The notes: generated by a model not told the origin, from the sequence alone. A stretch of 59,963 bases of DNA from Bacillota bacterium (GCA_007120745.1 SKNC01000091.1:1-59963), one strand, 5' to 3'. Positions 41,777 through 50,004 are shown, counted from the stretch's first letter. Program-made: numbers and translations.

Positions 41777-42724
41777 ATGATAGAAATTGAAAAACCAAAA
41801 ATTGAGTGTGTCTATTCGGACGAGAGTAATTCATACGGTAAATTTGTAATAGATCCGTTAGAGAGGGGATACGGTATCACCCTGGGGAATTCGTTACGAA
41901 GAATCCTTTTGTCTTCCCTTCCCGGGTCCGCTATAACCTCAATCAAAATTGATGACGTGCTCCATGAATTTTCTGTAATCCCGGGCGTTTTGGAGGATAC
42001 TACGGAAATTATCCTTAACCTGAAAAAAATGTCCATGAAAATCAACGACCCTGAACCCCAAACCCTGGTTATTGAAGCAGACCAGGAGGGGGTAGTTACC
42101 GCTGGACAGATGAAGATTCCACCTTCGGTAGAGATATTAAATCCTGACCTGGTGATTGCTACACTGGAAGAAGGTTCCAGGCTTTACATGGAAATCATCG
42201 CGGAAAATGGAAGAGGGTATGTGCCGGCAGAACGAAATAAAAAACCCAATCAGCCTATTGGTATCATTCCCGTAGACTCGATTTTTACTCCTATTACCAA
42301 AGTAAATTACCAGGTGGAGGACACCCGGGTAGGACAGATTACCGACTATGACAAGCTTACCGTAGAAGTATGGACCGACGGGAGCATTCGGCCTGATGAA
42401 GCCATCAGCCTGGGTGCGAAAATATTAAATGAGCACCTCAGCCTTTTCATAAACCTCACCAAGGAAATTAACGATGTGGAAATCATGGTGGAAAAAGAGG
42501 AGGATGAAAAAGGCAAAATTCTGGAAATGACCATCGAAGAACTGGATTTATCCGTTCGTTCGTACAACTGCCTGAAAAGGGCAGGCATCAACAGTGTACA
42601 GGAACTGATTCAAAAATCTGAAGATGATATGATGAAAGTACGAAATTTGGGAAAAAAGTCCCTGGAAGAGGTGCAGAACAAACTGTCGGAGTTGAACCTG
42701 TCCTTGAAGGCCGGCAGCGAGTAA
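41777..42724 (+). CDS. rpoA: DNA-directed RNA polymerase subunit alpha
   Basis: Assembly platform of RNA polymerase; 315 residues. The N-terminal domain has GYGITLGNSLRRILLSSLPG (about 32-51); the C-terminal domain (about 245-310) includes LSVRSYNCLKRAGI and the helix-hairpin-helix RNLGKKSLEEV that contacts UP elements and activators. GAGGAGG precedes the ATG. Confidence 0.98.
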   Translation: MIEIEKPKIECVYSDESNSYGKFVIDPLERGYGITLGNSLRRILLSSLPGSAITSIKIDDVLHEFSVIPGVLEDTTEIILNLKKMSMKINDPEPQTLVIEADQEGVVTAGQMKIPPSVEILNPDLVIATLEEGSRLYMEIIAENGRGYVPAERNKKPNQPIGIIPVDSIFTPITKVNYQVEDTRVGQITDYDKLTVEVWTDGSIRPDEAISLGAKILNEHLSLFINLTKEINDVEIMVEKEEDEKGKILEMTIEELDLSVRSYNCLKRAGINSVQELIQKSEDDMMKVRNLGKKSLEEVQNKLSELNLSLKAGSE

Positions 42725-42742
42725 AGAAGGGAGGGAAATAAA

Positions 42743-43081
42743 ATGGCTTACAGAAAATTGGGCCGCAGGAGCAGCCAGCGGAGAGCGATGTTACGAAATC
42801 TGGTAACATCCCTGATTCTTGCGGAAAGAATAGAAACCACAGAGGCCAAGGCGAAGACTGTCAAGAGGATTGCGGATAAAATGATTACTCTGGGTAAAAG
42901 GGGAGATCTGCATGCACAGCGCCAGGCCTTAAGCTATATGCTGGATGAAGATGCGGTGTATAAATTATTTCACGATATCGCTCCCAAATATGAAGATCGT
43001 CAAGGGGGCTACACCAGAGTATTAAAGAAAGGTCCTCGCCGGGGAGATGCTGCCCCCATGGCGATTTTGGAACTGGTGTAA
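42743..43081 (+). CDS. rplQ: 50S ribosomal protein L17
   Basis: Tunnel-exit protein; 112 residues, the usual bacterial length. YRKLGRRSSQRRAMLRNL and the GYTRVLKKGPRRGD segment (about 89-102) are diagnostic. GGGAGGG precedes the ATG. It ends the alpha cluster, and ecfA1 begins 31 bases later. Confidence 0.97.
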   Translation: MAYRKLGRRSSQRRAMLRNLVTSLILAERIETTEAKAKTVKRIADKMITLGKRGDLHAQRQALSYMLDEDAVYKLFHDIAPKYEDRQGGYTRVLKKGPRRGDAAPMAILELV

Positions 43082-43112
43082 AACAATACAGCCCTTTAAA
43101 CAGGTGATTCAT

Positions 43113-43958
43113 TTGCAGGAAATTATCCAGGTTCAAGGAGTCAGTTATATCTATAACCAGGGCAGGGAAGACCAGGTCTTGGCCCTGGAAGATATTACCT
43201 TAAATATTGCAGAAGGGGAGTTTCTGGCAGTCCTGGGGCACAACGGCTCCGGGAAGTCCACACTGGCAAGGCTGCTAAACGCCCTTCTAAACCCTTCTTC
43301 GGGCAGAATTTTGGTGGACGACTTGTCCACCGGCAATCCCGACAACCTGTGGAAAATCAGGCAGAATGCCGGGATGGTTTTTCAAAATCCGGACAACCAG
43401 ATTGTGGCCACCACGGTAGAAGAAGACGTGGCCTTTGGCCCTGAAAATTTAGGCCTTCCCTCCAGGGAAATCCGCAAACGGGTGGATGAATCCCTGAAAA
43501 GGGTGGGGATTGGAGAACTGTCCAAGAGGCCTCCCCATTTTTTATCCGGGGGGCAGAAACAGAAGGTAGCCATCGCCGGAGTATTGTCCATGCGTCCCCG
43601 CTGTTTAATTCTAGATGAACCTACGGCCCTTCTGGACCCGGAAGGACGCCGGGAAGTGCTGCAGACGGTAAGAGATTTAAACCGGGAAGAAAAAATTACC
43701 GTAGTTTATATTACTCACTTCATGGAAGAAGCAGTGGCTGCGGACCGTATTGTGGTGATGGAGCAGGGAAAAATTGTGATGGAGGGGCCGCCCAGAAAAA
43801 TATTCCCACAGGTGGATAAACTGAGGTCACTGGGGCTGGATGTCCCACAGGTAACAGAACTGGCGCGGCTGCTAAAAAGGGAAGAAGGGTTTCAAGATCT
43901 TCCCGAAGACATTTTAGAAACAGAGGAACTGGTGAACTTCTTATGCTCCTCCAGGTAA
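43113..43958 (+). CDS. ecfA1: ECF transporter ATPase EcfA1
   Basis: One of two ATPases of the energy-coupling factor module that powers vitamin and metal uptake with various S-components; 281 residues. Walker A GHNGSGKST (about 41-49), Q-loop VFQNPDNQ, signature LSGGQKQKVA and Walker B LILDEPT are intact. TTG 43113 is chosen: CAGGTGA lies six bases upstream and the protein length becomes normal; the frame extends into rplQ. The last 16 bases overlap ecfA2. No S-component gene is nearby. Confidence 0.95.
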   Translation: MQEIIQVQGVSYIYNQGREDQVLALEDITLNIAEGEFLAVLGHNGSGKSTLARLLNALLNPSSGRILVDDLSTGNPDNLWKIRQNAGMVFQNPDNQIVATTVEEDVAFGPENLGLPSREIRKRVDESLKRVGIGELSKRPPHFLSGGQKQKVAIAGVLSMRPRCLILDEPTALLDPEGRREVLQTVRDLNREEKITVVYITHFMEEAVAADRIVVMEQGKIVMEGPPRKIFPQVDKLRSLGLDVPQVTELARLLKREEGFQDLPEDILETEELVNFLCSSR

Positions 43959-44815
43959 AAAACTTAACCCACGTGTACATGCCGGGAAGCCCTTATGAGC
44001 ACCCGGCATTAAATAAGGTAAACCTGGAAGTTCATAAAGGTGATTTCCTGGGCCTTATCGGCCGCACCGGTTCCGGAAAAACAACCCTGGTGCAGCACCT
44101 GAACGGACTGCTGAAGCCAAGCGAAGGAACCATATTATTTCAGGGCAGGGATTTGTATGGGGAACAGAAACCGAACTGGGGGGAGATAAGACAGAAGATT
44201 GGGCTGGTATTCCAATATCCGGAGGAGCAGCTGTTTGGTGAGACGGTTTTCGAGGATGTGGCTTTCGGCCCCCGAAAACTGGGTATTCCAGAGGAAACTA
44301 TAGAAGAAAGGGTAAAAAAAGCCCTGGAGATGGTTACCCTGGATTACGCTCACTTTAAGGAGCGCTCTCCTTTCAATTTGAGCCGGGGAGAAATGAGGAG
44401 AGTTGCCATGGCCGGTGTGCTGTCCATGGAACCGGAAGTCCTGGTGATGGATGAACCCTCCTCCGGCCTTGATCCCAGGGGGAGGAAAATGCTGTTGGAT
44501 CAGGTAAAACAGTTCCACCGGCAGGCGGGGATTACCATCATTTTCGTGTCCCATAACATGGAAGAAGTAGCCCTGCTGGCTAACCGCCTGGCAGTGATGG
44601 AAGGTGGGCAGATCGCACTGGAGGGCAGTCCGGAAGAGATCTTTATGGAGGCGGAAAAACTAACCTCCATGGGCCTGGGAGTCCCCCAGGTTACCCGCTT
44701 GATGATGGAGCTGAATCATAAAGGGAAACAGGTAAAGTCAAACATTTTAAGTGTAGAGGAAGCCAGGCAGGAAATCCTGAACATGCTTGAAAAAGAGCAG
44801 GGTGGTAGATCGTGA
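43943..44815 (+). CDS. ecfA2: ECF transporter ATPase EcfA2
   Basis: Second ATPase of the ECF module; 290 residues. Walker A GRTGSGKTT (about 36-44) and Walker B VLVMDEPSSGLD are normal. The ABC signature reads LSRGEMRRVA rather than LSGGQ: Gly to Arg at the second glycine position and Gln to Glu. This may reduce one of the two ATP sites. It overlaps ecfA1 by 16 bases and ecfT by 4, so the three are translationally coupled. Confidence 0.95.
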   Translation: MLLQVKNLTHVYMPGSPYEHPALNKVNLEVHKGDFLGLIGRTGSGKTTLVQHLNGLLKPSEGTILFQGRDLYGEQKPNWGEIRQKIGLVFQYPEEQLFGETVFEDVAFGPRKLGIPEETIEERVKKALEMVTLDYAHFKERSPFNLSRGEMRRVAMAGVLSMEPEVLVMDEPSSGLDPRGRKMLLDQVKQFHRQAGITIIFVSHNMEEVALLANRLAVMEGGQIALEGSPEEIFMEAEKLTSMGLGVPQVTRLMMELNHKGKQVKSNILSVEEARQEILNMLEKEQGGRS

Positions 44816-45609
44816 TAAAAGACATTACCATGGGACAGTATTATCCGGCAAAATCTTATCTGCACGATCTGGACCCGCGCATGAAAATTGTGCTGTTATT
44901 TTTTTATGTCATATTAATTTTTTTTATCAGAACATTTTATGGTTTTTTATTTATCGCATTCATCACGTACGTAATGATTAAGGGAAGTCACCTGCCGGTA
45001 AAAATGTTTTTGAAGAGTTTACGCCCGGTTTTAGTTATCATCAGTTTTACTCTTTTCCTGCATGCATTTTTCACCAAAGGGGGAGAGGTTTTATTAACAC
45101 TGGGCCCTTTGACGGTAGAATCCGCAGGGGTGCTCACCGGTCTTTTTATGACCTTGAGATTGATGATTCTGGTGATTACCACTTCCCTGCTGACTTTGAC
45201 CACTTCCCCCATTGCCTTGACAGACGGGATTGAATACCTGCTGAGCCCTCTAAAAAAAGTTGGAGTCCCGGCCCACGAAATGGCCATGATGATGACCATT
45301 TCCCTGCGCTTTGTTCCCATACTAATTATGGAGAGCAGCAAAATCATGAAAGCCCAGCAGGCCCGGGGAGCAGATTTTAACCGGGGGAGCGTGGTGGAGC
45401 GGGCCAAAAACATGGTGCCACTAATTGTGCCCCTCTTTGTCAGCGCCTTCCGCCGGGCCGACGAACTGGCTACTGCCATGGAGGCCAGATGCTACCGGGG
45501 GGGAGAGGGAAGAACCAGGCTTTACACCCTGCAGCTTACCCCTAAAGATTTCTATGCCCTGACCTTTGTAGTTTTAGTTTTCGTATTGGTCCTGGCCACC
45601 GGACTTTAA
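44812..45609 (+). CDS. ecfT: ECF transporter transmembrane subunit EcfT
   Basis: Membrane scaffold joining the EcfA ATPases to S-components; 265 residues with about five hydrophobic segments. The coupling-helix motifs are ARGADF (about 183-188) and EARCYRGG (about 223-230), the second with Cys after Ala-Arg. GTG start overlaps the ecfA2 stop (GTGA). The order ecfA1-ecfA2-ecfT-truA-rplM-rpsI is typical of Firmicutes. Confidence 0.95.
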   Translation: MIKDITMGQYYPAKSYLHDLDPRMKIVLLFFYVILIFFIRTFYGFLFIAFITYVMIKGSHLPVKMFLKSLRPVLVIISFTLFLHAFFTKGGEVLLTLGPLTVESAGVLTGLFMTLRLMILVITTSLLTLTTSPIALTDGIEYLLSPLKKVGVPAHEMAMMMTISLRFVPILIMESSKIMKAQQARGADFNRGSVVERAKNMVPLIVPLFVSAFRRADELATAMEARCYRGGEGRTRLYTLQLTPKDFYALTFVVLVFVLVLATGL

Positions 45610-45615
45610 TAGAAT

Positions 45616-45716
45616 AAGACAAGGGAAGACAAGGGAAAAGAACCAAAGAGAACCAAAGAGAACCAAAGGGACGGTTCTTTTGGTTACCAAAGGGTTCTTT
45701 TGATTAGAAAGATTTT
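45616..45716. repeat. Palindromic repeat family, locus C, with tandem 10-base units
   Basis: In the 223-base ecfT-truA gap. AAGACAAGGG is repeated twice (45616-45635) and AGAACCAAAG three times (45639-45668). The last units pair with GGTTCTTTTGGTT (45673-45685): AACCAAA-(G)-AGAACC, loop AAAGGGAC, GGTTCT-TTTGGTT, a 13-base stem with one bulge. A second partial copy, CCAAAGGGTTCTTTTGATTA, follows. It shares the GGGACGGTTCT core with loci B, D and E. Confidence 0.65.
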
Positions 45717-45832
45717 CAACTCAGGGAACGGTATTCTGTCGTAAACGGTTACTAACCAGGCACTCCCTGCTCAGCTATGCCGGTCTGTGCAAGGGCTTAA
45801 ATTGTTATCATAGTTTAAGGGGTGGAAGGGAT

Positions 45833-46570
45833 ATGCTTAATGTTAAATTAACCCTTGCCTATGACGGCACCTGTTACCATGGATTCCAAAGGCAGAAAAA
45901 TGCTGTCAGCATACAGGAGGTTTTAGAGAGAACATTAAAAAGAGTTTATGGAGAGGACATTTCCATAACCGGTTCCGGAAGAACCGATGCGGGAGTTCAT
46001 GCTCGCGGACAGGTGGTAAATTATTATGCTCCCTTCGAGATTCCCGTAGAACGAATTCCGTATGCGTTGAACTCCATACTTCCGGATGACATTAGAGTTC
46101 TTATGGCAGATTATGTTTTACCTGAGTTCCATGCCCGTTTTGATGCCAGGAGTAAAATCTATTCTTATACCATTGACCAGGGAGAGTTTCATTCGGTATT
46201 TACCCGTCTTTATTCTTATCATCTCCCGGTGTCCCTGGATGTTAAGGCTATGGAGCAGGCCTCCCGCTATTTTTTAGGGAGGCATGAGTTTTCTGCTTTT
46301 TGTTCCTCCAAAAGCCTTGTTAAGGACCGGAACAGAGAGGTTAAAAAAGCCCAATGGGGAAAAGAGGGGGAGCTCCTGCGTTTTATCATTGAAGCTGATG
46401 GATTTCTCTATAATATGGTGAGAATCATCGTAGGAACGCTTTTGGAAGTGGGCCAGGGCAGAATTCAATCAGAAGCTATTTCCCGGATTATTGACTCCGG
46501 AAACCGGAACACAGCAGGCCCCACAGTACCGGCCAGGGGATTGTGTCTGGAAAAAGTATTTTATAAGTAA
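45833..46570 (+). CDS. truA: tRNA pseudouridine(38-40) synthase TruA
   Basis: Makes pseudouridine at positions 38-40 of the tRNA anticodon arm; 245 residues. The catalytic Asp52 is in GSGRTDAGVHARGQ (family motif). LAYDGTCYHGFQRQ (about 7-20) and the C-terminal FLYNMVRIIVGTL (about 188-200) are also typical. GGGGTGGAAGGG precedes the ATG. Flanked by repeat loci C and D. Confidence 0.96.
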   Translation: MLNVKLTLAYDGTCYHGFQRQKNAVSIQEVLERTLKRVYGEDISITGSGRTDAGVHARGQVVNYYAPFEIPVERIPYALNSILPDDIRVLMADYVLPEFHARFDARSKIYSYTIDQGEFHSVFTRLYSYHLPVSLDVKAMEQASRYFLGRHEFSAFCSSKSLVKDRNREVKKAQWGKEGELLRFIIEADGFLYNMVRIIVGTLLEVGQGRIQSEAISRIIDSGNRNTAGPTVPARGLCLEKVFYK

Positions 46571-46615
46571 AGATAAGACAAGAGAACCGTCCCCTTGTCT
46601 TGGTCTTGCTTATCT
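46571..46615. repeat. Palindromic repeat family, locus D
   Basis: AAGACAAG (46575-46582) pairs with CTTGTCTT (46594-46601) around loop AGAACCGTCCC; outer AGATAAG (46571-46577) can pair with CTTATCT further out. It begins right after the truA stop codon. Same design as locus B at 11245. Without a T run it is not a standard terminator, though the hairpin could protect the truA mRNA end. Confidence 0.7.
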
Positions 46616-46661
46616 CTTGAAGACAGAGGGGATAAATATGCAGCATATCAAAGGCTTTTAC

Positions 46662-46691
46662 TTGACAGTAAAGGTTAAAGTATATTAAAAT
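46662..46691 (+). promoter_or_regulatory. Promoter for rplM-rpsI
   Basis: TTGACA (46662-46667) and TAAAAT (46686-46691) with an 18-base spacer, about 70 bases before rplM. The short leader that follows contains CCGGC...GCGG and may form a small stem; ribosomal L13 leaders are known in Firmicutes, but I cannot confirm that structure here. Confidence 0.6.
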
Positions 46692-46761
46692 ACCTTTGTG
46701 TGGATTATATTCAGGAAATGATTACCCCGGCTGATAAGCGGTGTTAAAGGAGGGATAATAT

Positions 46762-47193
46762 ATGCGAACTACTCAAATGGCAAAAGCTCACGAAGTGGAG
46801 AGAAAATGGTACATCATTGATGCTGCCGGCAAGCCCCTGGGAAGGGTTGCTACCGAGGCTGCACGCCTTTTAAGGGGCAAGCACAAGCCCATATTTACAC
46901 CCCATGTGGATACAGGGGATCACGTGATTGTGATAAATGCTGAAAAAGCAGTTCTAACAGGAAATAAACTGCAGCAGAAAAAATACTACCGTCATTCCGG
47001 ATATCCTGGTGCTTTAAAAGCAACTGGTTATGATGTTTTGATGAAACAAAAACCGGAACTGGCCATGTATCAGGCTGTTAAAGGGATGCTTCCCCACAAC
47101 CGGTTGGGACGGTCCATGTTAAAGAAACTAAGAGTATACCGGGATGATAAACATACACAGGAAGCCCAAAAACCGGAAATTTGGAATTACTAA
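46762..47193 (+). CDS. rplM: 50S ribosomal protein L13
   Basis: Early 50S assembly protein; 143 residues. KAHEVERKWYIIDAAGKPLGR at the start (family motif), GDHVIVINAEKAVLTG (about 53-68) and PHNRLGRSMLKKLRVY (about 112-127) identify it. AAAGGAGGG lies nine bases before the ATG. Co-transcribed with rpsI after a 36-base gap. Confidence 0.97.
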   Translation: MRTTQMAKAHEVERKWYIIDAAGKPLGRVATEAARLLRGKHKPIFTPHVDTGDHVIVINAEKAVLTGNKLQQKKYYRHSGYPGALKATGYDVLMKQKPELAMYQAVKGMLPHNRLGRSMLKKLRVYRDDKHTQEAQKPEIWNY

Positions 47194-47229
47194 AAATTTT
47201 AAAGATTTTTCGATGAAAGGAGGAGAAGA

Positions 47230-47622
47230 ATGGCACAGGTACAGTACTACGGAACCGGAAGAAGAAAAAGTTCTGTGGCCAGGGTTCGACTGGTTCCCGG
47301 AGACGGCCAGATTATTATAAATGGGTTACCATTGGACCAATATTTTAGTTTAGAAACCCTCAAAGTAATTGTAAAACAGCCCCTGACCGTAACCAAGACT
47401 TTAGATAAGTTTGATGTGATAGCCACAGTTGAGGGGGGCGGAAATACCGGCCAGGCAGGAGCAGTAAGGCACGGGATTGCCAGGGCCCTCTTAGAGGCAG
47501 ATAATGAGATGCGCTCCATGCTGAAAAGAGCAGGATTTTTAACCCGGGATCCCAGGATGAAGGAACGAAAAAAATACGGTCTGAAAAAAGCCCGGAGAGC
47601 TCCCCAGTTCTCCAAGCGTTAA
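47230..47622 (+). CDS. rpsI: 30S ribosomal protein S9
   Basis: Head protein whose C-terminal tail touches the P-site tRNA; 130 residues, ending in the invariant QFSKR. YYGTGRRKSSVARVRL at the N-terminus and KKYGLKKARRAPQFSKR at the end are exact. AAAGGAGGAG precedes the ATG. A bidirectional terminator follows. Confidence 0.98.
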   Translation: MAQVQYYGTGRRKSSVARVRLVPGDGQIIINGLPLDQYFSLETLKVIVKQPLTVTKTLDKFDVIATVEGGGNTGQAGAVRHGIARALLEADNEMRSMLKRAGFLTRDPRMKERKKYGLKKARRAPQFSKR

Positions 47623-47630
47623 TACCCACA

Positions 47631-47660
47631 AAAATACCAGTCACGCTGGTATTTTTTTAT
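47631..47660. terminator. Bidirectional intrinsic terminator between rpsI and the chromate transporter genes
   Basis: AAATACCAG (47632-47640) and CTGGTATTT (47645-47653) form a 9-base stem with loop TCAC(G), followed by a T run on the plus strand. On the minus strand the same hairpin is also followed by several T residues, so it can end both rpsI and the converging chromate transporter transcript. Confidence 0.85.
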
Positions 47661-47666
47661 TGAGTA

Positions 47667-47691
47667 TGTCAGAGGACGGTTCCTTGACTCA
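47667..47691. repeat. Palindromic repeat family, locus E
   Basis: GTCA-G-AGG, loop ACGGTT, CCT-TGAC within GAG...CTC forms a short stem around GAGGACGGTTCC (47672-47683). It resembles the GGGACGGTTCT cores of loci A and C. It lies between the bidirectional terminator and the end of the chromate transporter gene. Confidence 0.45.
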
Positions 47692-47726
47692 GCAATGATT
47701 AAAGTAGTGACTATGAGAATTTCTTA

Positions 47727-48254
47727 TTAAGAGTACATTATTAAACCGGCGGCTCCGGCGGCGATTATGACCAGGATGGGGTTGGTACGGGTAAAACTAA
47801 GCAGTATGAAACTGGCCAGGGCAATGAGAATACTTCTCAGGTCACCTAAAGTGACGGTAGAACGAAGAATGGTAATGGCCGCCAGGCTGATCAGGGCGAT
47901 GACTGCCGGCCTCAGCCCCTTAAAAACAGCCTGGACCAGGGGGAGTTTATAAAATTTTTGTAAAAATTTAGCTGTAATCAAAATAATTATTAATGACGGC
48001 AGAACTACTCCCAGAGTTGAAGCCAGTGCTCCGGGGATTCCGGCAATGCGAAATCCCACAAAAGTGGCCAGGTTAATGGCAATAGGTCCCGGGGTCATTT
48101 CGGCGATGGCTATGATGTCAATAAACTCCGGGTAGCTCAGCCAGGTATTTGCGCGAATTACTTCATTTTCAATGAGAGGAAGCATTACGTAACCTCCTCC
48201 GAAACTGAAAAAACCAATTTTTAAGAAACTGAGAAAAATTTGAAGTTCCAGCAC
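47727..48254 (-). CDS. Chromate transporter family protein, short form (second subunit)
   Basis: A 175-residue membrane protein made of a single CHR domain: GFFSFGGGYVMLPLIE near the N-terminus (about 14-29) and MTPGPIAINLATFVG (about 53-67) are the two CHR signatures. Short CHR proteins usually work in pairs; the partner lies 24 bases upstream on the same strand. Substrate could be chromate or another oxyanion. GTG start at 48254 with a GGGGGT site. These two genes are the only ones on the minus strand. Confidence 0.88.
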   Translation of the reverse strand: MLELQIFLSFLKIGFFSFGGGYVMLPLIENEVIRANTWLSYPEFIDIIAIAEMTPGPIAINLATFVGFRIAGIPGALASTLGVVLPSLIIILITAKFLQKFYKLPLVQAVFKGLRPAVIALISLAAITILRSTVTLGDLRSILIALASFILLSFTRTNPILVIIAAGAAGLIMYS

Positions 48255-48278
48255 AGGTAAACCCCCGTAAACGTATTA

Positions 48279-48863
48279 TTAATCATCATTTCGATAAAAC
48301 ACCAGTCCCGTAAATCCACCCATTACAATAATTAGTATGGGGTGAAATTCAAGAAATAGGGCAAAGAGAAGAAACAGGACAATAAAGGCCAGGCTTTTTA
48401 TTTGGGTCAGGGAAGTCCTGCCCACTTTAAATACGGCAGCAGCAATAAAAGCACCTACTGCCGGACGAATTCCGCTGAATACAGCTTCTACCCCGGGAAG
48501 ATTCTGAAACTGCAGAAAAAACACCGCAATCACTAGAATCACCGAAAAGGAGGGCAGCGCAGCTCCCAGGACAGCAGCCAGGGAGCCGGCCGTGCCCTTT
48601 ATTTTATATCCAACATACACCGCACTGTTGATTATGATAGCCCCCGGAGCAGACATGGCAACGGCCACGATGTCCACAAATTCCTGGGGCGACACCCATT
48701 TTCTATGATCTACAATCTCCTGTTTCACCAAAGGAAGCATGGCCAGGCCGCCACCGAAAGTAAAGGCCCCGATTTTCAAAAAGATGATAAAGATTTGAAG
48801 CAGTATTTTTTGGGGGTTTTCCCCCTGGCTTTCAGCAGTCAGAGAGTTTTTTTCCTGAGACAT
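48279..48863 (-). CDS. Chromate transporter family protein, short form (first subunit)
   Basis: A 194-residue single-domain CHR protein with GAFTFGGGLAMLPLVK (about 32-47) and MSAPGAIIINSAVYVG (about 70-85). The first 18 or so residues are a soluble, polar extension. Together with the next gene it forms a heteromeric transporter of the short-chain type. CGCAGGAGAA precedes the ATG at 48863. The pair is inserted in reverse between rpsI and cwlD, which are near neighbours in other Firmicutes. Confidence 0.88.
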   Translation of the reverse strand: MSQEKNSLTAESQGENPQKILLQIFIIFLKIGAFTFGGGLAMLPLVKQEIVDHRKWVSPQEFVDIVAVAMSAPGAIIINSAVYVGYKIKGTAGSLAAVLGAALPSFSVILVIAVFFLQFQNLPGVEAVFSGIRPAVGAFIAAAVFKVGRTSLTQIKSLAFIVLFLLFALFLEFHPILIIVMGGFTGLVFYRNDD

Positions 48864-48897
48864 ATGTGGTTTCTCCTGCGTTAATAAATTTTATAAT

Positions 48898-48907
48898 ATT
48901 ATATCAC
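48898..48907 (-). promoter_or_regulatory. Possible extended -10 promoter for the chromate transporter pair
   Basis: On the minus strand this reads GTGATATAAT, an extended -10 (TG, one base, TATAAT), about 35 bases before the start of the first chromate transporter gene. No good -35 is evident. Confidence 0.4.
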
Positions 48908-49119
48908 TTGAATCATACGTTTACCACAAACACCACGTAAGGCTGTGGTTACCTTGTGAAATTTTCATTGCCTCGAATCTTGATGAAATATTACTTTGAG
49001 GAACAACGTGCATTATTTCAAAGGACAAAATCTAATTTTTATACATAAGCATTTTTTATGAATTCTATAAATAGATTATAAATGAGAATTAAATTGATAG
49101 GCAGGGAAAAATTTACATT

Positions 49120-49836
49120 ATGGTAAAATTAGCGCTGTATTTTACTCCTAAAACAAAAGCCCGTATTTTCACTATGCTTTTACTTTTTATTGCAGCAGGA
49201 AGTTTGTTTTACTGGCAGTTTACTAAATTAAGTTCCAAACCGGTAATTTTTTCAATGCCCCTGCAGGGAAAAGTAATTGCAGTTGATCCGGGACATGGAG
49301 GATATGACCCTGGTATAAAAATCGGCGAGGTCCTGGAAAAGGAAGTAAACCTGGCTGTTTCCCTGGCCTTGAGAGATTACCTGCAGCAGGGGGGTGCCCG
49401 GGTGGTAATGACCCGGGAAAAAGATATGGACCTGCTGCAGCCGACGGCCGGGCCTAAAAAGAAACTGGAAATGAAGAACAGGTTGAAGGTTATAGAAGAA
49501 TGTGGTGCCCATCTCATCCTGAGTATTCACAGCAATGCGATTTCCTCCAGTTACTGGTCCGGTGCACAGACTTTCTACCAGCATGGCGATGAAGAAGGAA
49601 AGTTATTGGCAGAATATATACAGGCAGAGTTAATTCGGGTTCTTCAAAATACGGACCGGAAGATTAATCCAGGAGATTATGTTCTTCTGCGGGAATCCTC
49701 TATGCCGGGGGCAGTTGTTGAAGTAGGCTTTCTATCCAATCCTGCTGAAGCCAGGCTTCTTGTGACTCCTGAATACCAGCGTAAAGTGGCCTGGAGCATT
49801 TATGGTGGGGTAGTAAGATATTTCGAATCTAATTAA
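49120..49836 (+). CDS. cwlD: N-acetylmuramoyl-L-alanine amidase, CwlD-like
   Basis: Amidase_3 family enzyme; CwlD strips peptides from muramic acid so that muramic-delta-lactam of the spore cortex can form. The 238 residues have an N-terminal membrane or signal segment (about 15-35) and all zinc and catalytic residues: His59 (DPGHGG), Glu75 (EKEVNL), His137 (SIHSNA) and Glu201 (VVEVGF). It normally lies near rpsI in Bacillus-type genomes, as here. The ribosome binding site is weak (AGGG, 13 bases away), and the AT-rich 256-base gap upstream shows no clear housekeeping promoter, in line with a sporulation sigma factor (inference). Confidence 0.92.
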   Translation: MVKLALYFTPKTKARIFTMLLLFIAAGSLFYWQFTKLSSKPVIFSMPLQGKVIAVDPGHGGYDPGIKIGEVLEKEVNLAVSLALRDYLQQGGARVVMTREKDMDLLQPTAGPKKKLEMKNRLKVIEECGAHLILSIHSNAISSSYWSGAQTFYQHGDEEGKLLAEYIQAELIRVLQNTDRKINPGDYVLLRESSMPGAVVEVGFLSNPAEARLLVTPEYQRKVAWSIYGGVVRYFESN

Positions 49837-49895
49837 AAACCTTTTGAATCAGCGTGGAGGGAAAAGGCGAGGTTAATTTTAAAAAATTTTCACCG

Positions 49896-49920
49896 GCGGA
49901 GTAAATCCGCTTTTTTTTTA
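49896..49920 (+). terminator. Intrinsic terminator after cwlD
   Basis: GCGGA (49896-49900) and TCCGC (49906-49910) with loop GTAAA, followed by nine T residues. Short but GC-rich stem; a typical rho-independent terminator. Confidence 0.8.
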
Positions 49921-49975
49921 TTAAAAAAATTTAACGCTCAATCTGTGACAGGTACACAAACAATCACACGTAAAC

Positions 49976-50004
49976 TTGCATGCACCAAATTTTGTATATA
50001 TAAT
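49976..50004 (+). promoter_or_regulatory. Promoter for the AmmeMemoRadiSam operon
   Basis: TTGCAT (49976-49981) and TATAAT (49999-50004) with a 17-base spacer, about 75 bases before the first gene of the pair. It follows the cwlD terminator, so the pair forms its own transcription unit. Confidence 0.7.

Noticed and set aside
45639..45668. CRISPR-like repeats (three decamers)
   Set aside because: The units are directly adjacent without spacers and only 10 bases long; no cas genes are nearby.
46571..46615. Locus D hairpin as the truA terminator
   Set aside because: No T run follows the stem, and the same hairpin occurs elsewhere in a non-terminal position; it is better explained as a dispersed repeat.
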